A DNA stretch of 64,000 nt from Larix kaempferi. Lineage: Eukaryota; Streptophyta; Pinopsida; Pinales; Pinaceae. Shown piece after piece: positions 12,807 through 24,095 of this stretch (position 1 is its first letter; each line of letters begins with the position of its first letter). The stretch is taken from NCBI GenBank assembly GCA_027924585.1, contig BSBM01000597.1:6772501-6836500 (forward strand), in the 5' to 3' direction. A program made the position numbers and the translations under genes. The notes under the pieces were generated by a model. That model was not told the DNA's origin. It saw only the letters and a program-made list of their open reading frames with translations, and searched no databases.

Positions 12807-12925
12807 ACTTCTGCACTCAATAGTGTAACTTCTGCACTCAAATATGCCTTCTGCACTCAACAATATAACTTCTGCACTCAAATATGCCTTCTGCACTCAG
12901 AAATATAACTTCTGCACTCAGTAGT
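12807..12925. repeat. TTCTGCACTCA repeat in LTR-B LTR
   Basis: CTTCTGCACTCA recurs about six times at a spacing near 21 bp, joined by AATATAA or AATATGC. The matching place in the other LTR (about 36830-36895) has fewer units, so the array changed length after insertion. Confidence 0.75.
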
Positions 12926-13063
12926 ATAATAGGCAGACTTACACCATGATAAAAAACTCAGCATATCCCCTCATCGAATCTCTTGGGTGCAAGCACAGCA
13001 GAACCCCAAGGTAAATTTCCTTGTCAGGAAAAGTGATGAACCTCAGTTCATAATTCGATGGCT

Positions 13064-13071
13064 CTTATATA
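13064..13071 (-). promoter_or_regulatory. Likely LTR-B TATA box
   Basis: CTTATATA on the plus strand reads TATATAAG on the coding strand. It is conserved in the other LTR (37030-37037). It lies about 360 bp into the LTR, a plausible start for the R region. Confidence 0.45.
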
Positions 13072-13430
13072 GACTGCCTAGGTCTTTAGTGGTCAGTTTT
13101 GAATAAATGAGCCTCAAGCTCCAGTCCCACCTTCCAGGGCACTATGACCACATTTAAAGGGAGTTGTCCCATACCATTAGCTAGTTAGTTGCATCATGAT
13201 GCTGCCACTTGTCCATTTCCTTCTACCCCAGATTCCATACCACTTAGTGGGTCAGTAAACTCTCTTTCAATAGTCCCCTTAGGTGTTTGTCTACTATTTA
13301 ATTTATTAAATAATAAAATATTGTGCAATTACAGTCATCCTTGGACACTTGTCCAATATAAAACTTTACAATAAAAGTTAACATAATGTTTCCAGCATAA
13401 AATGTTTTTCAGCAAAAAGGGTATGTTACA

Positions 13431-13444
13431 AACACCCCCACTTA
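13431..13444 (-). promoter_or_regulatory. LTR-B polypurine tract
   Basis: On the minus strand a G-rich stretch, AAGTGGGGGTGTT, directly precedes the 3' LTR start TGTAACATACC. Confidence 0.7.
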
Positions 13445-13469
13445 ATCTCAACATCGTCCTCAATGTTGC

Positions 13470-14524
13470 TTATTCATCATCCGATCCTTCCTGAAACAGA
13501 ACTGGATATGCTGCCCACATTTTACTTTCCAGTTCCCAGGTAGCTTCATCAGGGCTAAGGTGCTTCCATTGCACCTTTACCTGCCCTATGGTACGATTTC
13601 GAAGCATAATTTCCCTCCTGTCGAGAATATAGTCCGGTTCCACCTGAAATCTCCTTCGGGCTCCACCTGTATGTCATTCCAATTCAGCACATGAGTAGCA
13701 TCATGCACATATTTCTTTAAATCAGAAATGTGAAAAACATTGTGGATTTTTAAATTAGATGGCAAAGCCAATTGATATGCAACAGCTCCAATCCTTGATA
13801 GGATTTCGAATGGTCCATAGTACCTTGGTGCTAGTTTAGCACAACTCCCAAGCTTCAAAGAAATTTTCTTGGGTTTTACCTTTATAAAAACATGGTCTCC
13901 AACCTAAAATTCTCTTTCAGTGTGTTTCAAATCTGCATAACGTTTTTGTCGATTTTGGACAACCTTTAAGTTACCTTGAACATGTTTCACGGTTAGCTCC
14001 ATTTCTTTCAATAAATCTTGTCCTAGCATTAATCTGTCTACAGGGTTATCCCAAGAAATAGGAGTACAACATTTTCTTCCATACAAAATCTCAAATGGAA
14101 TTAACTTAGCAGATGCTTGATAATGATTATTGTATGCAAATTCTGCTAAATGTAAGTAATCTTCCCACTTAGATGGTTGATCTTTGACATACATTCTTAG
14201 CATGTCTTCTAAAATATGGTTTACCCTTTCTGTTTGACCATTAGTTTGTGGGTGGAAAGAAGTGTTGAAATTTAGTTTAGCATTTAAACCTTTAAACAGT
14301 GCTGTCCAAAAATTTCTAGTGAACTTACAGTCCCGGTAAAAAATAATTACCTTTGGAATTCCGTCCAAGCGAAAGATTTGCTTCATATATACATCTGCAA
14401 TGTTAGAAGCTTTAAAAGTGGTTTTAACAGGAATAAAATGAGCAGCCTTACCTAACTTGTCCACAACCACCATTATGGAGTCATTTTGTTTCTGGTTTTT
14501 AGGCAAACCTGTAATAAAATCAAT
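13470..14524 (-). pseudogene. LTR-B integrase core and chromodomain tail
   Basis: This is the 3' part of the LTR-B pol gene, cut off from its 5' part by DNA-1. It begins with the start of the integrase catalytic core (IDFITGLP, first catalytic Asp) and continues through [19 protein letters not shown] and the QTERVN block with the catalytic Glu. The second catalytic Asp, in the usual SDRD motif, is replaced: the sequence reads IIFYRD, so Tyr stands in for Asp. A TAG stop lies near 13902 where the related LTR-E protein has Asn-Val. A frameshift near 13640 precedes the tail [18 protein letters not shown], which has the chromodomain-like pattern of plant chromoviruses. The true stop is at 13470-13472. 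Confidence 0.9.
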
Positions 14525-14528
14525 ACTT
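14525..14528. repeat. Target-site duplication of DNA-1, left
   Basis: ACTT here matches ACTT at 29584-29587. Removing the insert plus one copy restores a continuous integrase reading frame across the join, which fixes the borders to the base. Confidence 0.92.
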
Positions 14529-14562
14529 GGGTGATTCCATGAAGATGGGTAACTCTTTTTGG
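14529..14562 (+). repeat. DNA-1 left terminal inverted repeat
   Basis: It starts GGGTGATTCCATGAAGATGG. Against the inverted right end, roughly 24 of 34 positions agree, including GGGTGA, TCCA, GAA and a final TTTTTGG. Weaker similarity continues for about 35 bp more. Confidence 0.85.
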
Positions 14563-15339
14563 CTAAATATGATGGTGAAAAACATAAATTTTACCCATGT
14601 ATTAAATTGAAGCCCTCGAAACTCATACTTGCCACATGAATTTTGACATGCGGTTGAAAAAGGAAATGTAGAGAATTATGTTGGCTTTCCAATGATATTT
14701 TTTTCGAAATATACCAATGTCATATATCATGTCGAATTTTCATTTAATGAAACGTGTATACTTAAAATTTTGAAGAGAAATTAACAAGTAGTTTGTGTGC
14801 GTGCACAATAATTCAATGTTAAAGTAATAATTTAAAAAAATGAAATATGTGAACATGATCTAGACAGAATGCACTGAGGCTTACATATTTTTCTTTTAAT
14901 TTTTCTCGAAAAAATATATTTATTATTATTTTTCGAAAATGATCAATGAATATTTAAGTCGTATTTTGCACACATGTGTGTGCGTGCATGAAATCTTTTG
15001 ATTTTTTACATAATTTGCAAAACTAAAAATATCGTTTTAAATAGGACGCGTTTATCTAGGGAGTATGTATTTTTTCAAATTTTTTGGATGTGTATTTTTA
15101 ATTTTGTGGATTTATCTTTGAGCTCAATCGAACTTGTCGGTATGGTTTTTTAGGGCAAGTTTTAGTAGAAATTTAAAAACAAAAGACATATCAAGATAAA
15201 AATTCGTAAATTTTATATATCTGGATAGGGGATTCATTGACGAATCCAATGGTATCAAGTCCGCTCATTAATGAGCATTTAATGACATGGTTTAACTCTA
15301 TGGAAGGCAAACAAGCATTCAATTCTACAGGAAAAAAGG

Positions 15340-15550
15340 CTCTCGACCTGTATTTTAAGCCCTCGATCGAACTATTTGCTCAATCGAGCTTTTTTAAATA
15401 CCTCGATCGAGGGCTTAACAGAACCTCAATCGAGGGTTTAACGATACCTCGATTGAGGGTTTAACAAGACCTCGATCGAGGTGTTATTAAACTCTCGATC
15501 GAGGTATTTGCTTGATCGAGGGTCTATCAAATAGGCTCGATCGAGGGTTT
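15340..15550. repeat. Left subterminal palindrome array
   Basis: About nine copies of CCTCGATCGAGG or one-base variants are spaced about 22-24 bp apart. Each is itself a palindrome. The same motif array occurs near the right end (29233-29520). It lies about 110 bp before a TATA motif and 480 bp before the first recognisable transposase exon. Subterminal repeats of this kind bind the transposase in several DNA transposon superfamilies, and that role is inferred here. Confidence 0.85.
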
Positions 15551-15659
15551 GTTTGTGTAAAAAAAAATATATAAACCAACCGGGGCGAAACCGTGAAAGG
15601 AGTTGGCATTAATTAATGTTGCCAACTACCCTTCCCTCATAAAAACATCAATGAACCTG

Positions 15660-15666
15660 TATATAA
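15660..15666 (+). promoter_or_regulatory. Possible transposase promoter
   Basis: TATATAA lies between the left palindrome array and the first transposase exon. Just upstream (15602-15626) is an inverted repeat with arms GTTGGCA and TGCCAAC. Position and motif are the only evidence. Confidence 0.35.
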
Positions 15667-15826
15667 CTAGCAAACGAGGATTCACAAACAATAATTTACC
15701 TCATTTCTAGTTTTTTTTTCCATTAGAGCTTTGCCAATTTGATCTTGTTGAATTAGAGATTTGTCAATTTGATCTTATTGAATTAAAGATTTGTCATTTT
15801 CATATTGTTGAATTAGACCTCATTAG

Positions 15827-16036
15827 ACATGTAAGATTTCTTTGTAGGCATAATTCAAGATTTCATACTAACATTTTGTTATTTGTTAAAACAATTTGAA
15901 AAAAAAAATGTTTGTTTTCATTGTAGATTGATTCATGTAAGATTTCTTTGTAGGCATATTTCAAGATTTCATACTAACATATTGTTGTTTGTTATAACAT
16001 TTTGAAAAAAAAATTGTTTGTTTTCATTGTAGATTG
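15827..16036. repeat. 108-bp tandem duplication before exon
   Basis: A segment beginning GTAAGATTTCTTTGTAGGCAT occurs at about 15828 and 15936. Each copy ends in TTTTCATTGTAG followed by ATTGAT, so the splice acceptor region of the next exon is duplicated. Confidence 0.75.
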
Positions 16037-16195
16037 ATGGGGAATAAAAAAAAAGACAAAGAAAACATTCTAGACAACAAAATGCCAATAAAGAACGTGA
16101 GTACAATAGAGAATGAATGAGACAACAAAGAGCAAGGTTGAGAGAAGAAGAAGATGCACATTTGGTGAAACAAATTCCAATGGAGGACAACCAAA

Positions 16196-18840
16196 GTAAA
16201 TTATTGAATTACATGCTATCATAATTTACAAAATTAGTAACAATTTTTCAATAAATTTAACTAAATTTCATAATTTAATTTGTTTCATATTTATTTGTAA
16301 TTATATTCTTATTTATTTCATCAATTTGTTATTTAAATTTCAAAGTTTGCAACAATTTTTCTGTTAAATAAACAATTTCAAGTGGCTTTAAACAAAAGTT
16401 AAATTAGAACAATTTTCAAATGAAACATGTAAATTTAGATTCTATTTTCATGTTAAGATATGAACATATTTTTAACTATTTTCAAATTATTTCAAAGTTG
16501 CTAACAATTTTCAAATTATTTCAAAGTTTGTTAACAATTTTCAATTTTATTATCCAACAATTTTCAAATGAAATGTACACTTAGATTCTATTTTCAAGTT
16601 AAAACGTATGTACATATTAACTATTTTCAAATTTCTAAACTTTACTAACAATTTTCAGTGTTATTAGAATAATTTTCAAATTAAATGCACACTTAAACAC
16701 TATATTTTCAAGTTAAATTGTACATATTTAACTAATTACAATTTTTTAAGTTACTAACAATTTTAAGTTAAATTAATTTCAATTCTTGTTTTCTTAGAAA
16801 ATTCGATTTGAAAACAAATGAATGAATATTTTAAAATTTACATGTTTGATAGTTATGTATTAGTTAGAATTTATTCAATTTGAAAACAAATGAATGAATA
16901 TTTTCATAGTTATGGTGGTTGGCAATATTTTCATAGTAATGAATATTTGAATACAAATGAATGTTCAAAGAGCTATTTAATTATAATATTTACTTTAAAA
17001 AAATTTCATCTATCACATATATTTTTATTTGCATAATATGACATATCACCTTGATAAGATTAATGATTAGAATCATATATTTTGCTAGGACAAATTGGAA
17101 ATAATTAAATTTGGAATGTTTGCAACCTTGCATTGATATGTGAAGCATTATTGATAAAAAATCCTTAAATTTCAATTTATGATAAAATTACAATTTCCAT
17201 TTAAATGTCTATTGTTGAAATTGCAAAATCATCAACTAATGAAAATGTTATTTTGCATTAAAAATTATGAATTTCCCCTTAATCATATCACTACAATGTT
17301 TTTAATTAAATATCCTATTCATATCTAAATCAATGTTTTTTTTCCCACATTTAGAGTATAATAGGTATGTTATGATGGGTAGAAAATCAATCTTAAATTT
17401 TTATTTCACGTATATACAACATGGGATGCATGATGTTGTCCTTGAAATTCTAGGGTAGAAGTGTTGTAATCGTTTATTCTTTGCATGGTGATTTGCAACT
17501 TGTATTTTAAATATTTATTTATTTATAAATTATACCATAAAGTTAAAATAACATTTTTCTTGTCATGTAAAAGTAAAATGGACATAAATTGCACAAAGAA
17601 AATTTGCCCACAATTATATAATGTGATGATTGTAAATTATATTAATTTTTATACTCACAATAATTTTTATCAAGTTATTAATAATTATCTTGACTTAAAT
17701 ATATATAGTTGATTTTCAATTTACTAGCAATTTTAAAGTTAAATGTACAAGTTACTACTCATTTCAAGTTACAAGCAATTTCAAATTTTACTAGGAATTT
17801 CAAACTTTACTTCTAGAACAATTCTCAAGATTGATTAAGTTAGCAATTTCAAATTTCAAGTTACTTGAGCAATTTCAAATTTCAAGTTACTTGATGTTAA
17901 AATCCTAGTGGACGGCCTTCACTAACACCTCAGGGTTTTGGTGTAATGGTTCGTATCATTTGGTATCAGAGCACTTTCTTAGGCTTGTTGGGTGGAATTT
18001 CTGCCATTTTTTTTTCGCATCTGTTGCAAGTTCGGATCTAGGAATAATCCATGTTCGCTTAACTATGGAAAGTACTTGGGCATAATCCCTAAAACTCATT
18101 GTGAGGAGTACCACAGGAACCCCAAAGTAGCTGGCCCATTGAGAGGGCCTGCCAGCGAAAAGGGCAACGACCCCTACCTGATTGACTAGTTTTTCCCCGT
18201 GAGGTAAGCCAAGAGTTGTCGTTTGTGGCCAACCGGTTATCAGTTTTACCTAAGTCGTGGAGTGAGGGGTACTGCCCCAATACGCAAGCCGTCACACAGC
18301 ATTGGTGGCCGAGTGAAACACCTGAACTGTTAGGAAGACGAACATACCTGGGGTCCATATCTATTTTCAACTAAACTGGTGTCGATCACTTCTACGTCGT
18401 TTCAAATCCAATGTCAGCATTGCAGTGTTTATTCGGGGCTCGTAAGACGCAGAGGGGACACCACCATACGGGTGCACATCCAGCCCAGAGTCTGGACTGC
18501 GGAGCGTTATGGGATGTTAAGATCCTAGTGGGCGGCCTTCACTAACACCTCGGCGTTTTGGTGTAACGGTTCGTATCACTTGAGCAATTTCAAATTTCAA
18601 GTTACTAGCAATTTCAGGTTACTTGAGCAATTTCAAATTTCAAGTTACTAACAATTTCAATTTTTACTTAGAACAATTCTTAAACTAAATGTATTAGTTG
18701 GAAAATTCAATTCACATGCAATTTTCAATTTTTCTATTTTTCTATTTCCACATCAAATTTCAAGTTACTAGCAATTTTAAAATTCAATGCATATCTATCA
18801 AGTAACCAATTTTCAGTTTGTTAATTTACATGTTATGTAG
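16196..18840 (+). other. Long intron of the transposase gene
   Basis: The donor GTAAAT at 16196 and acceptor TTATGTAG ending at 18840 join exons in phase (an Arg codon is split 1+2). The intron is very AT-rich. Around 17740-17894 and 18584-18790 it contains runs of short repeats built on CAATTTCAAATTTCAAGTTAC. The TRIM is inserted in one of these. No other gene is seen. Confidence 0.55.
17895..18578 (+). mobile_element. TRIM-1, miniature LTR element
   Basis: Two 64-bp LTRs (17895-17958 and 18515-18578) start TGTTAA and end GTATCA, and differ at five positions. CTTGA duplications flank the element (17890-17894 and 18579-18583). A primer-binding site, TGGTATCAGAGC, starts at 17961, two bases after the first LTR. 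The total length is 684 bp and no protein is encoded. It is a terminal-repeat retrotransposon in miniature that must have been copied by another element's enzymes. The polypurine tract is weak. GC content is clearly higher than in the surrounding intron. Confidence 0.93.
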
Positions 18841-21561
18841 GGAGAGATTATGGTCAGAAATCACATCATGGTGATCAAGAATCACATGACACCTTTCCCT
18901 CTCACATTGAAAATATAATTGGCAGTTGCAGTGGGGTTGGAAGGGGTGGAAATTTTCTAGAGGATTATGCAGTTGTTTCTGCATAAGAAGAGATTGGGAA
19001 CTCGATCCCTGGTCGGAGAGTTAGAGAGCATGTCAATAACATAATCAAGTCATATTTTGAACTACATTCAACGATGGCACAAGCTCAAATCCTACATGGG
19101 TTGATAAAACACAAAAAATTGAAACGTGCCACAAAGTTGTTGGGTTTTCAAGATGTTAAAACAAAAAAGACATGCGAGAATGCAATAGAAAATGTAAGAA
19201 CTGCATTATCTTCATTTGGAAAATCAAGAAACATTGATATCCGAGTTGCTCGTAGGGAAATTACAACGACTGTTGTGGCACAAAGCACCTTAAGAAATCG
19301 AATGGTATCAACAATGGCATCATTGCTCAATGTTTCAAAAAGAACATTGCTCAAATATACTAAATTCAGGGTCCGGATAGATGAAAATGATGAAGCTGTT
19401 TATTGGGATCTTATTTGTAGGGAACCCTATCGAGGTAGGATGGCAGCAGGCATTAGAGAGAAGGTGATAGAGTTTTGGGATAGCCATTCTCGTGCTATTC
19501 CAGATCGAAAGCATGTCCTGCGACAATGTTTATCTAGAGGCATTTATCAGGAGCATTGTAAGTATGTGATGGAGATGACAGGAGTTGCACTTTACAAGGA
19601 ATTCCAAGAAACCAATCCTGGTGTTCAAATATCATTTAGCATGTTCAGCAAATTGAAACCGTGGTATATTCGGTCGAATACGATTCGCGACACTTGTTGC
19701 TGTCGGTACCATGTTGAATTTCAACTATACTATGACACATTTCTAGATTTTTGCAAAAGGAACTGGAACGGTGTACTAGCTCCTCACACAGTGCGAGATT
19801 TTATTTGTATGATACTATGCAACAGGAATCCTGAACACGTGTTTTTCAATAAGAGGTGTGTAGGTGGGAGAAAATGCCATGAATGTGGTGATTTGACATT
19901 GTTCCATAGGAACTTTCCTATCGATCCAACACACCATGGATTGTCAAATATCACCATTAGGTGGAAGAGGTAGGAGTACGTCACCATGAATCCAACATCT
20001 TCTTCATCTGTGCCATCCAAGAGGATCGACTTGCTCGATGATGAGATTCTTGTTTCAGATTTCATGGAGAAGTTTCAAAGTCAGATTTATAAATACATAA
20101 AGCACTCCCATATGTCCAGGTGAGTACTATCACTCCGACTAGGTGTCTATCTTCATACATGTATTGTACAAACATGCTCAGGAAAACATTGATGGTAGGG
20201 ATAGCACTCCTCAGTCACGTGAAGTGATCAAGGAGTACCATTTTTATGTTAGTGATGATCGTGAGCATGACACATTGTTCGTTCAACACTGCTTTGGGTT
20301 GATTTATGATTCATTTAGACATAGAGGCGTATCATTTACTCAACACTGGATTTGGTCAGATGGGTGTGTAGGGCAATTCAAATCGGCATGCTCATTTTAT
20401 TGGTTGAGTCGCCTTCACAAAGAGACAGGAATCCGACACACCTGGAGCTTTTTTGAGACAGGGCATGGAAAGGGTGAACATGATGGCGCAGGTGCATGTG
20501 TGAAACGAGCACTTCGGAGGTACCAGATGAGTCATGGTGCAACCCGACTCAAATGCTCCACTGAAGTAGTTAATTGGTGCACACGTCACTTGGGACATCA
20601 AGGTCGCGAACAAGCAAGGCCGGTGTGCAGGTAATAAACTCCAAACTCAATTAATAAGCTAATAACATTTACTATCATCATTTCCAAAAGAACACATACT
20701 CGATAGGAATTTACATATGACAAACTGAATTCCATGTAGGTTCTTTTGGTATGTTTCCCTTGGAGATGTTAATAGATCCATTCTGTGGTATTGTGAGACC
20801 ATCCTTGGTACGAGGGAATTACATTCTGTTCGAAGTAAAGACATGGGTGACATATTTTCCATTGAAACGAGGAAGTATGCCTGTCTTTGCGATTTTTGCA
20901 TTGATGCAAATGGATGCGGGCTTGATCACTGTGAAAATGATGTATTTGTGAAACCATGGAAATATGTCTCTCTTAATCCAAAGGGCCCACATCCAATTCC
21001 AACATGGCAAGAGATGCACACTGAAGAGGCAATGGTCTCATTAGATCATGATCAAGTTTCTGATATGGTTAGGGAAGGTACAAGAGTCTTCATTAAGTTA
21101 ATTAGTTCATTATATATTACACATATACAAATGTTGTAGAAATTTGCACGTAGGACATTTGAATAATAGTTGTAATGCATCTTGCATGTGATGTATTCGT
21201 TGTCATTGCACCCCTCCACAACCAAGAAAATGTTGCATACTATTTGATGCGGTGCACGCAAATAAAGAGTAGGTTGGTGCGACCCTACCAAGATGGGGAC
21301 TTCACATACCAGACTGGAGACATGGTTCTAATGGGACACTTTTTTGAAAAAGTGAAAACATAGGGTGCTCACATTATTTATAGAGATTTTATGCCTGAAT
21401 ATATATCATGTCAATACAGTCATTTGGTGGTTGCAGCTCGAATACCTCTAACAGAAATCAAGGTGAAGAGAGGTGATCCAAAGAGATGGAAGATGACAGA
21501 AGCTGACCATGATCGTATTATGGAGACTTGCATTCCTATAACCCATTGGCCGGATGAATGA

Positions 21562-24095
21562 GTTACATGTATGCCACTTGCATCATTGGCATAGTTTTCA
21601 TGTTGTCTTGTGTAATATTTTTTTGGATATTTTTGTGGAGGTTGTTTTATAAATGTATTTTTGTAGATGCTTTAATGTCAAGAATACAAATACTAGATGG
21701 GAGGCTTTTGTGAAATTTGGGTCATGGTGCTCCAATGTGAATACACTTGAACATATACATGTTCTAATTTTAAATTTTGATTTCAAATACAATTGTAATG
21801 TAATTGAGAATTTAAAATACATCTATACAATGTGGAATTGTAAAATTTAAATTTTGAATTGTACAATGTATTCTAATTTTAAATTTTGATTCCAAACTTG
21901 CAAAATTTTATACATTATAATCCAGGTTAAACCAAAATCAATAAACTTATGTATTTTAGGTTTTAGGTCACTAAATAATTGCTTCAACTAAGTAAAATTC
22001 ATGATGGCCAAAACTTAATTTGTATTTTCATATTTATAAGTATGGAAATCATATGAAATGAGTTTGGGTACCTTGAAAACACATAAGTATCATAATTTAG
22101 AGTGATATATCAAATTCCATACAAAAGGTTTGGGTGTTGTAGAATGCTATATAAATTCATATACAATCTTTAATATATAACTTAAGTCACTACTTTATTG
22201 GTGCTTGGATCTCTACAACCGAAACACAAGCATAAAGGAATTAAAACACAATCAAAAAGGAATTGAGAGATAACTACCGTGGTTAGCATGCAATGCATGC
22301 CCACTTAATTCAATTTAGGAGTATGATGATTAAGGCATACATTGTTTATGCAATTGAGAGTCCCCACACCTTCACGGAAATTTATATGGCTCTAGACTTG
22401 ATCCTTAAACCTCTAGACTCTTCTATGTCCCTTGTATTCATATGTAACAATGCTCTATATAATAGATACTCAATGTTGTCACCTACCTTGAGCTTGAATT
22501 TGGTGATAGATTACCATTTTGAGCAACATTCTTTAATATATGAATTTAGAAAATTTTGGGCATTATAATTATTGTCTGGATCACACATTCTTGTATTGAT
22601 AACCTAGAATTTTCACTATTTAGGACTATTGTGTTTCCCTTGATTGTTCATAGTCTATCATTGAAGCTTCAACCAGAGGTCTCATACATACCCATGTGTG
22701 GTATATATGTGACTCTTCCTTAGCTATATTTTTTGGGACGTGACCACAATCAATCCATAGTTTTGAATTTTGCTTACTAAGGGAAATGAAGGGCACCAAA
22801 ACACTCCTTCAATTTGATTTCCTTCCAAAGCAATTGATTAATAATTCGATTGACCTTGCTAGTAGAATTTTTACATTCATGGGTGACATTTAGTTATGGT
22901 GATTTGGTGGTTGAAAATCCCTTTGCTTGACGCTTGTATGGCATCCACATAATTCTTGACTTCATTTGTTATAATCTTGTATCATGGTGAACTATGTCCT
23001 TGATGGAATCAAGTGCAAGCCATGATGAGATGATGGTTACATCATCCATATCATCAAAAGGATTTGTAAGGTTTTGTCATAAGTAGTTGGGAAGCATAGT
23101 CTCACAAAACATTATTTTGTTTGTTGATGTAAGCATTCATTAACTTTACATACTCACATTCAATAAAACGTTATTTTGTATGTTGATGTGAACATTCATT
23201 ACTTTACATGCTTGCTTTTAATAAACATTTCATTACTTTTTTTGCCTAAGTATTTATTTTGTGAGACATATAAATTGCAATAATGGTTTATCTTACCTTT
23301 CTTCGTATAAATCAAAGTATATGAACTTCACATTTTGTATAATCAAAGTATATGAACTTCACAAACATTCACTATAATGTCTAACCATCAAACCTTCTCA
23401 ATTTTTGGATTACATGCATCAAAAACACATTGAATTTTCAATTGAAATTACACATTAAATTTGAGATTTTAATCTTAAATTGTAATTGAATTGGAATGTG
23501 TAAATTGTAATTGAATTGTGATGTGTAGACAACATAATGTAATTGCAATTTCAATTTTTAATTTCAAATGTATTATAATTTTACATTTTGATTTCATTTA
23601 TGCAATTGTAATGTAGTTGAAAAAGAGCTTTTAAATTGTAATTAACTTGGAATTGAAATTACACATTAAATTTGAAATTTTACATTGTAATTGAATTGGA
23701 ATTGGAATTTCAATCTTAAAACATAATGTATGTATTCAATTCTAAATTTTCGAAGATGTTCTGTAATGTAGTCAAAATTTGCATTTTAAATTGAACTAAA
23801 TTGTAACTACACATTAAATCTGCATTTGAAACGACAAAACATAAATTTGTAACTGTAATAACTATATCCAGATCTAATATAAAAAACAATCGATTTCAAA
23901 TCAGATACAAAATACACATCAAGACATCAATATGATAAAATATACAAAATATCCAAAAGTCCATATCCAAAGTCCATGTATAAACGATAGAAATCCATAT
24001 CAAAAACATGAAAACGTATACATAGATCATCCAAACACATGAAAATATATAAAATATGAAAATATCCAAAACATGGAAATGTATAGATCATCAAC
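21562..24095. other. Non-coding DNA between the two DNA-1 genes
   Basis: The two genes converge on this 2.5-kb AT-rich stretch. It holds scattered runs of TTGTAATTGAATTG type (about 23450-23830). I see no open frame with recognisable content, no RNA gene and no further inserted element. Confidence 0.6.

Larger units (their letters stand above)
6954..13430 (-). repeat. LTR-B 3' LTR (interrupted)
   Basis: It matches 33348-37396 along its length except where a solo LTR-D (8594-11603) replaces a 700-bp segment present in the other copy (34936-35635). By eye the copies differ at several percent of positions, so the insertion is not young. Both copies have a TA dinucleotide run (near 7716 and 34112). 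Both also have a short hairpin, TTAGCATTTATGCTAA. Confidence 0.85.
16033..21561 (+). pseudogene. DNA-1 transposase gene, DDD type, broken
   Basis: Four exons can be joined with matching splice phases: 16033-16195 (very basic, RQQRARL and EREYNRE), 18841-20630, 20740-21077 and 21188-21561. The second exon has a Cys/His cluster (CVGGRKCHECGD), then WSDGCVGQFKSA and ETGHGKGEHDGAGACVKRAL, which I take to carry the second and third catalytic Asp. The third exon is Cys-rich (CLCDFCIDANGCGLDHC). Breaks: stop codons at 18984-18986, 19971-19973, 20140-20142 and near 21361, more in the first exon, and a frameshift near 20119. From memory, relatives have an extra block, with a DFAENY-like motif, between HSHMSRW and VSIFIHVLYK. 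It is absent here, so the first Asp seems deleted. The acceptor before the last exon reads GCAT instead of an AG. Coding length is about 2.67 kb. An earlier exon with the start codon was not found. Confidence 0.75.
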
